Shown: piece by piece, positions 47,993 to 59,914 of the stretch
Layout of the letters: each line of letters begins with the position of its first letter
How positions within the stretch are numbered: the first letter of the stretch is position 1
Assembly (NCBI RefSeq): GCF_050908995.1
Contig: NC_135121.1
Span: forward strand, 18,352,001-18,416,000
Direction of reading: 5' to 3'
DNA from: Andrena cerasifolii
Taxonomy: Eukaryota > Arthropoda > Insecta > Hymenoptera > Andrenidae
Length of the DNA stretch: 64,000 nt
Program-made: the position numbers and the translations under genes
The notes under the pieces: generated by a model
What the model was told of the DNA's origin: nothing
Database searches by the model: none
Seen by the model: the letters and a program-made list of their open reading frames with translations, nothing else

Positions 47993-50695
47993 CCGCTGTA
48001 ATATTAAGATATAGGTACATGAGTTCGCATTTTACAAGAACGTTCTTCAATTTTTATTACTGTGCGCTTTTTCAGGGAAATGTCGCGCTGACCAGGAGGC
48101 ACCTTTTTCAAAATGGACGCAGAATATGACAGAAGTGTGTCAAATTTTTGTTATATGTATAAATCTCCCAAGAACAAGATACAATTATAGGATTTTCAAT
48201 TTATTTAACTCCTCTTCGGTAAAATGTTTTTAGAAATGCTGAATTACTTGGCGCCGAGAACGTAGGCACCCCTTAAATCCAAAGTGCGCTCCGAGTATTA
48301 CTGGGTTCTTATTCCGTGCAGGCTTTTTTCTTCCTCCGGCGACGTTGTCTTCAGGAATTACAACTAGAAATTGAATACTTGTCAAGCAAACCAGGGACAG
48401 ATCACCTGCCGACTGGGCGCGTGCACCTTGAACAGAGCGAAAAAATAAAGGCACCGCGAACCCGCATTTTGAGTAATCGGGTGAGTGGCTGTGCACGTGG
48501 TTGTCCAACTCTTTAATGAGACGTTTGCACGCTATTATGCAGCATTCGTACAGGCCCTCTTTGCTTCGCGAACCCTCCCCGGCTATAATTCACGAGAAAT
48601 TGCGAGAATTGAATTAGACGAACATCGAACTGGAGCACAGTCAAACCCTGCTAAATCAAACCCTGTTAAACATAAAAGCAGAAATGGAGCTAACGAGCAG
48701 ATGGAAGATAACTTAATTCGAGCAAAGATTACTAACTCGAAAAAATAAGAAAGCTGATCAGCTAGCAGCAAGTAAAGAAGCAAACGCGAACATAGGATAA
48801 AAGTAGAGAACTATGGTAGATCTGAAGTGGCAGTGAAGGTGCGTCAACTTTTTATATACTTTTGCAAGATATTTGCAATATTATGATACGAAAGAATTCG
48901 AACGTGGGGCTAAATTAAATGGCTCGTTGCGGTTGGAACCCCGCGCGTGAAGAATAAAACCGTTTCGATCGCTCCTGTCACGGTAAGCGTTTCGCAATCA
49001 ACGCTAATTAAAGTCGATTAAAATCGGGCGTAATTGAATAACGTGCTCTGAATTTATTGCGGAACACGCGATAATTCGATCAGAGATGTCCAGATTCCTG
49101 TTCCTCCGCGACGTGTGTCTTGCCTCTCGGCCGTGCAAAAGACGGAGGCAACAGGTGCAAAAGTCACGAAATTAAAAGGACGGCCGCTCCTTCGTGTTCT
49201 TTAACTCCAGTCCACGCTCTTCGCGCCCGACGGTGAGAATTTTAACATTCTACCGCGAGGCTGTTATTTAAGGCGCTCTTAAAACGAACCCCCTTGGGAA
49301 GAAAGGCTGCACTATATGAGTGTAGTTTCCGTCGTACATACCGATTTCTTAAACTATTTTTGTAATTATTATTATTTTTGTAAAAATGGTGCGCTTTAGA
49401 AGAAAAGTTTCGAAAATCCGCGAATAAGATGGACAGTTTTTCGAGCGTATTTTAAACAATTTGTTTTCAATCAAAGAATCCGTAGGTACAACGGAAATTA
49501 CACTGATATAGTTTATAACAAAAAAATGAATTTTGATTTCGGATCTGCTGTTCCATAGTTACACCTTCGACCAGCTCGAGTGGGGGGTCCAGAACATAAT
49601 TAATATATTAAAATTTATAGATATTTTTCTATTTATTTATTTTTGTATAGTCTTTTAAGACAGCGTACTAAAGGTGAATAATAATTTTTTTTATGAAAAC
49701 TGTAAATTATTCCAGAAAAAAAAACTTAAAAGTGGCTTACTTTTGCCGTCACAGTGATGTTCCCCCTTAACCCACCCAGAGGTTCACTTCTGTCGTGCCC
49801 CATTACAGAAGACACTCCGTCTAAGGTGACGTTTCAGAAAATAATTTTATTCGATGCTTGAAGTATCCAAGCCAGGGGGGCCGTAAACCTCGCAGGCAGA
49901 GGTTTACCCCCGAATGCTAATTACCGCGATTACCTACGAGCCCGGCGCGACGCGTCGCGTTCCGCGTCCGCGGGCGTCGCGCGCGCCCGCTGAAGCAAGT
50001 TTGAAAGAAGACATCAATCCTCTCGCGGCTCTCGAATCCGCGGCATCGGGGCACACACGCTCCGAGTGTCGTTTTCTTCGTGTTCGTCGGGCATTGGTAA
50101 CGAGCGGGAGCGCGCGACAGTAAAACGGTGCCACTCACGGGGCCCGTCCCTCTTCTCATTTATTTCTTCACCGTGCGCTGCTCCCTTCTTCTTGTCCGCG
50201 CCTTAACGCCTCTGCCCTAGCCCCGAGTTCGCGCGTAACCACCGCGACTCTGCCCGCTTTTATGCGCCGTGCCTCCTCGCTCTGAGAAGCTTTTTGCTCT
50301 GGCCCCGCTTCGTTATGGCCTCTCTGTATGAGTTATGCTAATTGAATGTATGATAACCGGCGACTTTAATTGGAGTGCAGCCGAGCGCCGCGGCCGTGGT
50401 GCGCCCCCTTCCGCGCTGATTTCGTCGCGTTTATCGCGCAATACTGCCTCCATACGGGGCCGTTCTGTCGTGTAAAAGTCGGCTGGATCTCTGTGACGGA
50501 TTGGCCATGGATGTTCTGAGTCAAACTCGCAGACTTCGGAGCAGACTTCTCAGGAACCGCGGGTATTACTCTCTAGACACTACTCTCGCTGGGACAAGAG
50601 AAGCTTACGAATTGATAAATAGATTTTCGTATAACGATACCTAGGAATAGCAGATGTAATCTTCTCTCCATATTTTGCACCAGCAGAGTAATTAC
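47993..50695. other. Intergenic; nothing recognised
   Basis: A 15-bp tandem TCAAACCCTGNTAAA lies at about 48643-48672. A TTAA-type terminus (CACAGTG...CCCCCTTAA) at about 49755-49766 lacks a convincing partner. Confidence 0.35.
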
Positions 50696-51022
50696 GTAGG
50701 CTTTCGCTACTCCTCGCCTCGACTCGGCTCATTTTATTCTTCCCATGCTTTTCTTATGTATTTTGACAGTTTGACTCACACTGCGCCTCGCCTCGGCGCG
50801 ATTCCGAGCCGCGGATTCTCCCTCGAGAATATTTTGAGGGAGCGTGAACCCTCTGAATTGACCACTGCACAGGAAGAGGTTCTCTGAGCGACTCACCAAA
50901 CACATGAACCGAGGAAACCTCAGATAACGATTCAGGCACGGAAAAACGGAGGCGACGCGAGCCTTGATGTAAGTGTGAAAAGCAGTTGCGCCGAGGTGAG
51001 GCGAGACGTAGCGAGAGCCTAC
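50696..51022. mobile_element. GC-rich inverted-repeat element, 327 bp
   Basis: GTAGGCTTTCGCTACTCCTC at the left recurs inverted as GTAGGCTCTCGCTACGTCTC at the right, followed by CGCCTC and CTCGGC in both arms. The inverted ends are about 38 bp. No clear target duplication, so the superfamily is unknown. Confidence 0.6.
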
Positions 51023-51963
51023 CTTTTTACTCCAAACAGGTGCTAGCACTTTGAAGGTTGCATATATGCATATTTCATGGGCTACTTAGTACCAGAGTGG
51101 AATTAAGTAATGGCACGTATAATTTTTCCCTGCAAAGTTGCGCCCGCATCAGCCGCTTGACGCCTGTCATTCCGCGCGGATAATTGCTGCCGGAAGATAT
51201 GTATCTACAATGTAGTGTCACGACCAGGTAATAGCTGTGATTACCGAGCTACGATCGCGGCGAAATTGGACGTCTTTGAACGGCGGGCATCGTTGATCAG
51301 TTCACGTGGCACGGAGCTCTACGTCTTCTTTCCGACCACGTCGACGAATTACCGTGACTCCCATAATATCGCATCACCGTTACCGTACGTATCGTAATTC
51401 GTTGTTACACGGTAACCGCGGCTCACGTGCGCCGGTTACGGATTGATCGATAACGATTTTCCATCGGCATAACCCCCGCGCCTGATAGACAGACAGACAG
51501 GCTGCTAATTAGGCATGCATGCACGTTCACGTTCCCATGCATTTGTCTGGCGAAGATTCTCGCACGAATATCGTTTTCCCTTTTCGCAACTAGAATTTCC
51601 GATCCACAGTCGCCCAGCTACCTCGCGATGGCTGGTAATTATGACCGTAACATTCTACCTTAGAATCTTCCTTGTTCGACGGTCCATTCGTGGACGCGGA
51701 ACGTGAAATCCGGGTAAAGCCGCGTTTCCACGCGTGCAACGCCATGACCGGCCTATGTCCCAAGCACTCAGAGCGCTGGAGTGTTTAGTCTAAAACGTGT
51801 GATTACACTATTACTGGCGCCTACTCTTCTGTAGATTATCATGGCGAAATTAATCTGAATTTCCACAGTATCATACACGTGTGAATTTCAGTCGAACTGA
51901 TTTTTTTACCGTGATACTTACATCTTTATTTAAATCCATGGCAGAATGATGTTCGTTTTGGTC

Positions 51964-52136
51964 TTAAGCCGGGCATCCACCGAGAAGCTAAGCTATGCGA
52001 TGCTATACTATGTCGTGTGCACGTTTTAAACAAATTAGCTTCAATAAATTCTTACGGAACCTTTTCCACCAAAAGCTAAGCTAGAACACAGTATAGCGTA
52101 GCTTAGCTTAGCTTCTCGGTGGATTCCCGGCTTTAA
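51964..52136. mobile_element. Short TTAA-bounded MITE (173 bp)
   Basis: TTAA+GCCGGGCATCCACCGAG at the left pairs with inverted TTAA+AGCCGGGAATCCACCGAG at the right; both continue AAGCTAAGC and GCTATACT. Its right TTAA is the left TTAA of the next element. Confidence 0.65.
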
Positions 52137-52877
52137 GGGGTCATTCTACTTTTATCCGCCGAAAAATGAAGCTATTTTTAAAGATTTTTTTCTCAATAAA
52201 TACAACATGTGTGTAATGAAATAAAACTTTTTGGAATTTATTAAACTACTCTTATATTACACAAAAAAAATTAAAAAGATGTTTTTTTAATTTGTTTCAA
52301 TTTTTTTATAGCGTCAAAGTGACACCTACAAAAAAGATGTTGGTGGCGCAGGTGATTTTCCGGCTCAGGCTTATCTGAACCAAAATTTTTGAAAAGATTC
52401 TTAATCTGTATGAGGGTCGCTATCGCCCGTAGCTCAATTAACAATTTTTGTCGCAAAATAACTGAGATTTTTCTCGGGGAACATTCGAAAATACACCCTT
52501 TTGGGGAACTTTTTCTTTCAAATCATTTTGTTATTTCTCAACAAAAATTGTTAACTGAGCTGCGGGCAATAGCGACACTCTTACAGATTAAGAATCTTTT
52601 CCAATTTTTTTGTTTCAGATATGCCTGAGCCGGCAAATCATCTGCGCCACCAACATGCGCCACCAACTGCGCCTCTTTTTTGTAGGTGTCACAATGACGC
52701 TATAAAAAAAATTGAAACAAATTAAAAAACATCTTTTTAATTTTTTTTGTGTGATATAAGAGTAGCTTAATAAATTCCAAAAAGTTTTATTTCATTACAC
52801 ACATGTTGTATTTATTGAGAAAAAATCTTTAAAAATAGCTTCATTTTTCGACCGATCAAAGTAGAATGACCCCTTAA
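52133..52877. mobile_element. TTAA-bounded foldback MITE, 745 bp
   Basis: TTAA at both edges. The termini AGGGGTCATTCTACTTT are identical in inverted orientation and the arms stay similar for over 300 bp (for example AAAAATAGCTTC, ACATGTGTGTAATGAAATAA, GACACCTACAAAAAAG). No transposase. piggyBac-type by target site. Confidence 0.8.
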
Positions 52878-53585
52878 ACTCGAATTAATTCTGCAATATA
52901 TTGCACGTGGTGGTGTATAGGAATGGCCCTAATGTTACAAAAATCGCGGTGCAATGAAATTCGCGGGCAGCGACTTCCGGAATCGTTAAGAGCGCGAGCC
53001 GCGCGAACCACCGAAAGGCGGCAAGAAAACACGGGTCGGCGAAACAAGTGGCTATTTATATTTTCCCATAAAAATCACCGCCTATAAAGCACGGCCATAA
53101 AAGCCGCATTTCTCGCGATAATTAGCGCGAAAGTATCGGCGCGCCTATGACAGTAAATTCGAATCCAGGGATGGTGAGAGACGACCGGAAAGTAGAAGAG
53201 GAACAGAAAAACTCGCGTGTCTGAAGAAGAGGAACAGGTATCGCGCAGATATCTCGCGTGTATGGTGCATATTTTTAAAGAGTGCACCGAATGAACACTT
53301 GTTATACCTATCTGTTCCCATTAGTACCTTATATGTACGCTGGAAATGCTCCATCAGTCATCAGGAAATACCAGCGGAGAATTTCCAGTAGAAAAGTGGC
53401 GTATCGGTCAGACATGCTCCTAGATCTACTGATGGACACCTTACCGATGTTTTCTTAGTAATTCTTACATCTCCATCCACCAATACGCATACGTTCGGCT
53501 AATTATATAGGTATATATAATTAGCTGAACAAATATCGTTCCCAAAGCTGGGAAAGAGATCTTCAGCTTCCACGTGTAACTTGCC

Positions 53586-54308
53586 TTAAGGGGTTTCCCT
53601 ACTTCGACGGCCTGGAAAGGAAGCGCGACATTTGGGATTTTTTTTAAGAGAAACCCTCAAATTATATTAATTGAAAGCTCTATGACTATATTTGTACATA
53701 TTTAGGCAACATTTAAAAAAAAAATTAATTAAAAAATAACAGTACCTAGAACCTTAAACGCGTCTTTTTCAAAACGATGTTTTTCGGATTAGTTAGCACG
53801 ATATCTCAAAAACCAATCACCCGATTTACTTCAAACTTGACATATATATTCAGTAGATGTCCCATTCCCGTTGTTACTAAAACTAAGACGGTTTTTGGAC
53901 AATTGGACTTTTGCGACTTAAAAAACCAGTGAATTTTTTGCAGAAATCGATGTCTGTTTTAGACGCTGCCATTTTCTTTTTAATTTTCAATATTTCTCAT
54001 TTAATCTAGTTCAGACGATAGCCACACTCATACAGATTACACAAATTTCTAAATTTTCAATTTCAGACAACTACAACGGCTGATTTTACGCTAACAATGC
54101 GCATATGTTTTTTGTAAGGCGCTCTATTTGAAGCACTGTAACTCTGAATGTAACCACTATTTTTGCATACAATTTTTTTTTTCATATTCTCTAAAGATTG
54201 ACAAATAAAGCCACGAAGCTGGAAGTAAATATATTTAATGGCGTTGTTTTAAAAAATTCCCAAAGTTCGCATCATTTTTCGTCCGTGAAGGTAGGGAGAG
54301 CCCTTAAA
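53586..54308. mobile_element. TTAA-bounded degenerate foldback MITE, 723 bp
   Basis: The left TTAAGGGGTTTCCCTACTTC and inverted right TTAAGGGCTCTCCCTACCTTC match well at the ends. Internal similarity is weaker (TTTGGGATTTTTT against TTTGGGAATTTTTT). Older than the 15378 and 52133 elements. Confidence 0.6.
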
Positions 54309-56421
54309 ATGGCTTACATTCTTACAGATTCTGACAGATTTTAGAATCTCTCTAACCCATCTCTCCAAAATTTTCACCATCTTTCATTTTCTTTTTAATA
54401 TTTCCCTCTACTTGACTTTCTCCACACCGTCTTACCTACTCCACTTGCGTTTCTTGCTTTTTATTTCCCTCGTTCCGCGTCAGCATCCACCGCCCCGAAC
54501 TCCCATTCTCCGTCCCCGCCTCAGGAAGCCCTGTTCCTCACCTCGGCTTCGATTTCTTAATTAGTGGGGGACATTCCGGCTGACAGATCGCGGTGCCGTT
54601 TCTTTGCATCCGCGCCAGCTGCACGCTCCGGCACCTCCTCTATATTCCCGCGTGTACTCTTTTTTGCCCGGCCGTGTTAAGCGTATCTGCCCCGCGGATA
54701 ACGAATTACTCGTGATCCCCGCTCGAGGTAAATCCGTCTTTCGGGCACACGCGAGATCGAGCGTCGCTGGACACTGTAACGAAGCCCCGTGCGCCTATCG
54801 TCGGGGATCGCGTGATGGCGCATCGTGAGAATGTGTCGAGCAGCGTTCGACGAAAAAGGTGGAAAAAGGCTGAGAACGAAACCGAGGAAGAAATACCCCG
54901 GCGGGAGTCGCAACCCTTGGCTCTGTCCGCGGCAGGACCAAACGAACCCATTAAGATTCGACCGACAGCCGCGCGTGTTATCGTTCCCGGGCGTTTAGGA
55001 GACGTCAGCGTGAAGATGAAAGCCGAGGCTCGACGAGGACGCGACGCGGAGAGGTTCGGTACATACGAGCGCAACCGACGCGAGTACAGCTTCGGGGCTG
55101 GCACTGGCCGGGCTGCGCGATGGCTATGCATGGGTAATGCAATAATCAAGTGAGTCGTCTCGTCTCGTCTCGTCTCGCCTCGGTCGCAGAGGGCTCGCCT
55201 ATAAAACGCGAACGCCAGCCAGCCCAGTAATTACTGTGGAAGTGACTGGTTACTGGTTAGCGCTCCGCTCGGCGACGGTTTACCTCCGTTCATCGGCACC
55301 ATTGGCTTGCCACCTAACGGGCAGCCGAGGCTGGGAGTACACCTCCAGACGGAGTGTAAATCGAGAGGCCATTACGCGCCGTCGCAAAAATGTAATGAGA
55401 TATTGCAGGAGTGGGCCACGTCGGTTGCTTTTAACGAGCCGATGGGAACACCGCTACCGCATCGTCGTCTGTCCTCGCTGGGTGCTTACTCGCTGCCGAA
55501 AACCAATCGCCAGGAATCGTACACGGTTGCGGGGATATCTGTTGACGAGCCCCAAACTGGGATCGGGACGTCGACGTTCGGTTTAGGTTAAACATTTTGG
55601 GGACATGGTTTCTCTTTGGTGATGCTTTGGATTCTAGAACTGCGTTTGGGTTTCTTCTAGAGCTTGAAGGGGTTTGCCGAATGTACGTAACTTTCAGTTA
55701 AAATAGAACCGTGCTTGTTAAGAACACGCGAGCCTCCGCGGTGACGAGAAATGGAGTCGCTTGCACCAGCAGCCGTCGCGATAAATAATCGAAGTTACCA
55801 TCGACCCGCCGTTCTCCTTGCAAGCCAAATAACCGACTTAATTGACACGTATTAAATTCGAGCAAACCGTGGTCCCCAATAACACGGCCCAAGGCAAATA
55901 AAGGAGCGACATTAAGGAGAAAAAGAAGTTAAACGGCATACGATCGAGACTTCGTTAGAAGCAGTCGACTCATTGAGCCGCATACCCTGTAATCTTGATT
56001 CTCAATTGATGTAGAAGGCGTTTGCCTGTTTCTTAATACATTTCTGTGGCTCGCTGCACCTGTTCCCGAACGACGAAAGGAGCCGGCTAATTATGGAGCA
56101 ATCAATTACGAAAAGAATCCGACCCGCGGGACGAGCTGCCGAACCATCGTCGCATCTACGATCGTCGTCACGATCGTCTCTCGCCTACGATTCGTCCTCG
56201 ATTAATCTGTTAATATACTTAATTGCTGGAATCGCTTAAGCGACACCGATAATTAAGCGGAAGCTTTCCTCCACTTCGATAGCAATGACGTGCGCGTCAT
56301 CATTGGTGGAGATGATTTCGAAAGCTCGACGAAGGCTGAAAAAATGTGCAGGTGATTATGAAAGTGATGTAAGTTATGTATTTTTGGTTTCGAGATATTT
56401 AAACTGTTGCGTTTGGGCGTA
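54309..56421. other. Intergenic; GC-rich with two longer open frames
   Basis: Frames at 54812-55153 and 55259-55591 (plus strand) are open for over 100 codons but overlap other frames and lack recognisable domains or clear splice context. Confidence 0.35.
55154..55182 (+). repeat. (TCTCG)n pentanucleotide repeat
   Basis: Five to six imperfect TCTCG units. Confidence 0.8.
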
Positions 56422-56964
56422 TTAACCTTTAGAGGGCCGGGCTGGCCACTACGGTGGGCATTGCAAGTTTTAAAATTTTAACTTTAGTGTTTCTAAGGGT
56501 TTTTGATATCGCTAATCACGATTCTCAGGTCAGAGTGTCGGAATTTTACACAGAAACAGTGTTGGCAACTTAAACAAGCCTAAATAAATAACAGCATTCA
56601 TAAATAAATCTTTCCTTTGGCGTTACCCAGACCTAACGACGTGGACGTAGAAAGTTTTGTAGCTTTCTGGGTTTTTTTGGGTTATTTTTGGATTTGCTTT
56701 TTGTATTTTCTCATTTGACTATTCATTATGCGAGCTGCAGTCGTGCATCTCACTAATGCCCATGCATTATACAAAATGAATAATGAACATTCGAATTTTA
56801 ATAATTTCAGTTTATGCCATACTGTTCGCGGTCGGGCTGGCCACTATAGTGATCACGTAAAAATTTGGATACTTTGCCGAATATGTCGGTGGTATGTATG
56901 CATAAATTTTAAGTAATTAATATTTACACTTTCAATGAAAAAATCCCGCCCCGCTGAAGGTTAA
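56422..56964. mobile_element. TTAA-bounded MITE, 543 bp
   Basis: The left TTAACCTTTAGAGGGCCGGG and inverted right TTAACCTTCAGCGGGGCGGG match at 17 of 20 bases. A second internal copy of GTCGGGCTGGCCACTA lies near 56831, matching GCCGGGCTGGCCACTA near the left end. Non-coding. Confidence 0.6.
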
Positions 56965-57146
56965 AAAATATTTTTATATTAGGTATTGAACAAAATGTTT
57001 CACAACATATATGCTCTTCTAATGTCAAACTTATCTATCGTTGTAAGATTTTATGAGTAACTTGTAGGAAAATATGTTTTTTAAACCGTTGAATGTCTTC
57101 CAAATTTCAAAAGTGCTCAAACGCAGTTCTTCGAATTCGTTCTATC

Positions 57147-57511
57147 TTTTTTCTTTTCTTGTGGGTCAAGAAAAGAAAAAAATATATAACAGAAGAAGTC
57201 CTGACTGACTACCTGATTCATCAACGCCCAGCTCGCACCGTTTAACCTAGGAATGTGAAATTTGGAAATTTGAAAGGATATTTAGAAATTCCATCCCCAA
57301 TGGATTTTTCTCGGACTCCCTAATATCTCTTAGGCCCGATTAGATATCAACTTGGTTTTTACTTCGAAACGTTACCCACATAAATGCCTAAAATCGAATT
57401 TCATAATTTTTCCCTAACCAACCCCTAAGGGGGTGGTGAAAAGGGGTGAAATGTGTTTTCACGGAGTCCTTAATATCTCTTAGGCCCGAACCGCGGGGGT
57501 TTTTAGCTAGT
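57147..57511 (+). mobile_element. Helitron-like 3' end with internal direct repeat
   Basis: The sequence ends CCGCGGGGGTTTTTAGCTAG followed by T, resembling the CTRR-T terminus of Helitrons preceded by a small GC hairpin. A 28-bp direct repeat containing TAATATCTCTTAGGCCCGA lies at 57312 and 57462. The upstream limit is unknown; a perfect 15-bp hairpin at 57147-57181 may be unrelated. No Rep/helicase frame. Confidence 0.4.
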
Positions 57512-58723
57512 ATAATATAAAATAAGAAAAATCTAAATTTTGGGGGTTTCTTAACTTACACCACTTTCCTAATCACCAGCACAAATATCACGGAGTACAA
57601 ATCTACCTTAACTTGTGCCACCTCTCCTCTCTCTTATCGTTATCCCTCGCTTCAACGGGCCACGGGATAATCGATCAAACGATTCCTAACTCTTAGTAAA
57701 CAAGCCCCCAGATGCTGGACGATTTTCACAATGTGGGCCAGCGCGTCGGCCGCGAGTGAAATTCCGCGAACGCGGTACAGATGGAAGGGAGGCGAGTAAT
57801 AAAATTACGATAAAGGAGCGTCACGGGGCCCAATTAAGTGGCGATAATGGCAGGATCCGCTGTGCCCGCGTATTACGCGGGAATTATTGGATGGAGCAAT
57901 CTCGAGGCACGACGCTGAATGGTAATTGAAAGTGTACGCCTCGCGTACGGAACATCGCGATTATAGATTTCGCCGGCAGATACGGGCGTATTCTGTGTAA
58001 CTGTAAACGCGACGTAAAACGCAACAGAGCGCCGTAAATTCGGGCCGATAAAAGTGTCCGCGGCTTTCGTTCCAGTTCCACTCCCTTTTAACGATCAAAT
58101 TTTACAAGCATCTCCGTTCGGTTGGTCCGTGGACGTCGGGAATGCTGCTGTCCGGGCGCTCGACGTGGCGAACACCTCCGAGAGGTGGTCAATTAGCAGA
58201 CGTTCGTAGCTGTCGCGAATAGCGACATTTTATCGGCGCTGTTATCTCGCGGACTATGTTGCACGAAAGTAAATGATTCGCTCTTATTTCAGGGCACGCG
58301 AAGCTCGCGCATCATCGCAGACTCGCAGTCGTTCGAGCCTAACGAGTAGTACATACCGCGAACCTGAAACCACGGGCGAGCATGGGCGTGCCCGTTTCAA
58401 ATCAGATCGAATACGCGATTCACGAGTCGCATTGCATATTTACGTGCGCCTTGTTAACGACACCGTCGCTGGGATCGGTTAGATAAATATCTGCTAAACG
58501 ATGCAATTCTGAAACAATTATTCCCGCTCGATTATCGGCGATATTGCGTTTATAATTGGCGACGAGCTTTGAAGTACGTATCTGCTGCGAGTGTAAAGAG
58601 AGTGACGTTATTATCAAAAAGACTGTCGAGTAGAGGAAATCGTTATTAATTTGCACCGAGCATCAGATTATCTCTCGAATGCAAGGTGTCGTTTTAGGGT
58701 GTGGGGCAAGGAATCGGGAATCT
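57512..58723. other. Intergenic; nothing recognised
   Basis: GC-richer sequence with no supported gene. Confidence 0.45.
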
Positions 58724-58930
58724 TTGGGGTAAAGCTACCAGTAGTTGACCGTGTATCGGTAGTCGACAACTTTTCAGAAAAACGTGAAGAATAAGGTTTT
58801 TAGAAATGGCGAACTGTGGGTATTAGGAGATAGATTAGAGATAGATTGAAAAGAGATAGTTGCACTTCTGAAAACCTTATCTTTCACGTTTTTCTGAAAA
58901 GTTGTCAACTACTGGTACCTTTACCCTAAT
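58724..58930. mobile_element. Foldback MITE, about 207 bp
   Basis: The left and right arms share GGTAAAG, TACCAGTAGTTGAC, ACAACTTTTCAGAAAAACGTG and AATAAGGTTTT or its equivalent, in inverted orientation. The left arm has about 18 extra bases that look like a tandem duplication of ACCAGTAGTTGAC. Confidence 0.65.
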
Positions 58931-59141
58931 TGGTTATCGATTTGATCGATACACCGGACCTTTAATGATTCTTTGGAATTTTCAAATCCTAGATGTTACA
59001 GTTAAGGACTTAGGATCCTCTTGATTCTGAAATCATCCATATTTTATGTACAGTGTGTATACAAAGTGCTGGTCACTGCATTCGGGAACCAGGGTTGGTG
59101 TTGATCGAAATTGTTTATAACATTAAAAAGTAATGTTAAAG

Positions 59142-59147
59142 TTTATT
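59142..59147 (-). terminator. Poly(A) signal after the frameshifted relic
   Basis: TTTATT on the plus strand (AATAAA on the minus), about 105 nt beyond the last stop of the relic. Its spacing is that of a normal short 3' UTR. Confidence 0.4.
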
Positions 59148-59252
59148 TTTCCATGAATCTGCTCTGATCATTGAGAAGAAAAAAGTTCATGTGCCGCAAA
59201 TGCACCGTTAAAAATTGTTAAAGTCTACACAAAAATTAAAATGTCGAGCCAT

Positions 59253-59703
59253 TCACACAAGCAAAGGTTCCTGAAAGCAGACCATCACTTTTAATGCATC
59301 CTGTACTTGGACGTAGACATCTTCATCGTGTTCCTTGAATACAGAAATTTTGCTACAGGCTTCTCCTAATTCCAGGACACTAGTATTGAATTAAAAAAAG
59401 TCTGGGCATCTTTGTATCCAAGTCTGCGAGCTAGGAAACGCTTATATTAAGTTCCAATGGTCCAAGCTTCTCTGGATCAGACTCAAAGATTCCAGACACC
59501 TCTATCCAGATTTCTGCAGCCGTCAAATCGTCACTAGCCCGTTGCACCAATGTAAAGGCTCCATAACGTCGCGACAGAATGTTAATCGCTGGGCCAAAAG
59601 GACACCGTAAAAAGACGCCGACCGGGTCGGCCATAATTGATAATGCTGAAGGATCCCGCATCGCCTTTAATTCGTCTTTAAGTCGCCAATGAGGGCCGCG
59701 GAG
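59253..59703 (-). pseudogene. Frameshifted coding relic, unrecognised protein
   Basis: Three consecutive minus-strand segments in three frames each read like ordinary protein. The first is open from 59703 to the TAG at 59431-59433 and contains an ATG at 59661; its protein-like text includes ADPVGVFLRCPFGPAINIL and AAEIWIEVSGIFESDPEKL. The second runs from about 59448 to 59370 (FLARRLGYKDAQTFF). The third runs from about 59385 to the TGA at 59253-59255 (LELGEACSKISVF, DVYVQVQDALKVM). Each step is one base in the same direction, and the second falls at a run of seven T/A pairs. A TAA at 59704-59706 closes the upstream side, where the sequence stops looking coding. AATAAA (59142-59147 on the minus strand) lies about 105 nt downstream. 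I do not recognise the family. It could be a retro-copied cellular gene, a dead 3' exon or an old viral insertion; composition alone cannot decide. Confidence 0.5.
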
Positions 59704-59914
59704 TTATTGCGCTCACGTGTTAATTACGAAGGTGCCGCGGCTCTTCCCCGTCGCGTTGCAATAAAGCGATAAAATACGAATCGGACTCGTCCCGCTGCAT
59801 GTGCAACGTTGGTCAGCGCAAGTTTCGCATTCGGGCGTCGTTATTATAGGCAGATGCTAAACGCCTTCCCCCTGCAGGCCTCTCCCTTATCTCGTCCTTC
59901 CTCCCTTTGATATA

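Noticed and set aside
49270..49766. Possible further TTAA element ending CACAGTG...CCCCCTTAA
   Set aside because: No convincing left terminus could be matched.
54812..55591. Two plus-strand frames of over 100 codons
   Set aside because: Somewhat protein-like, but overlapping alternatives are also open and no domain or convincing splice structure is visible; left as intergenic.
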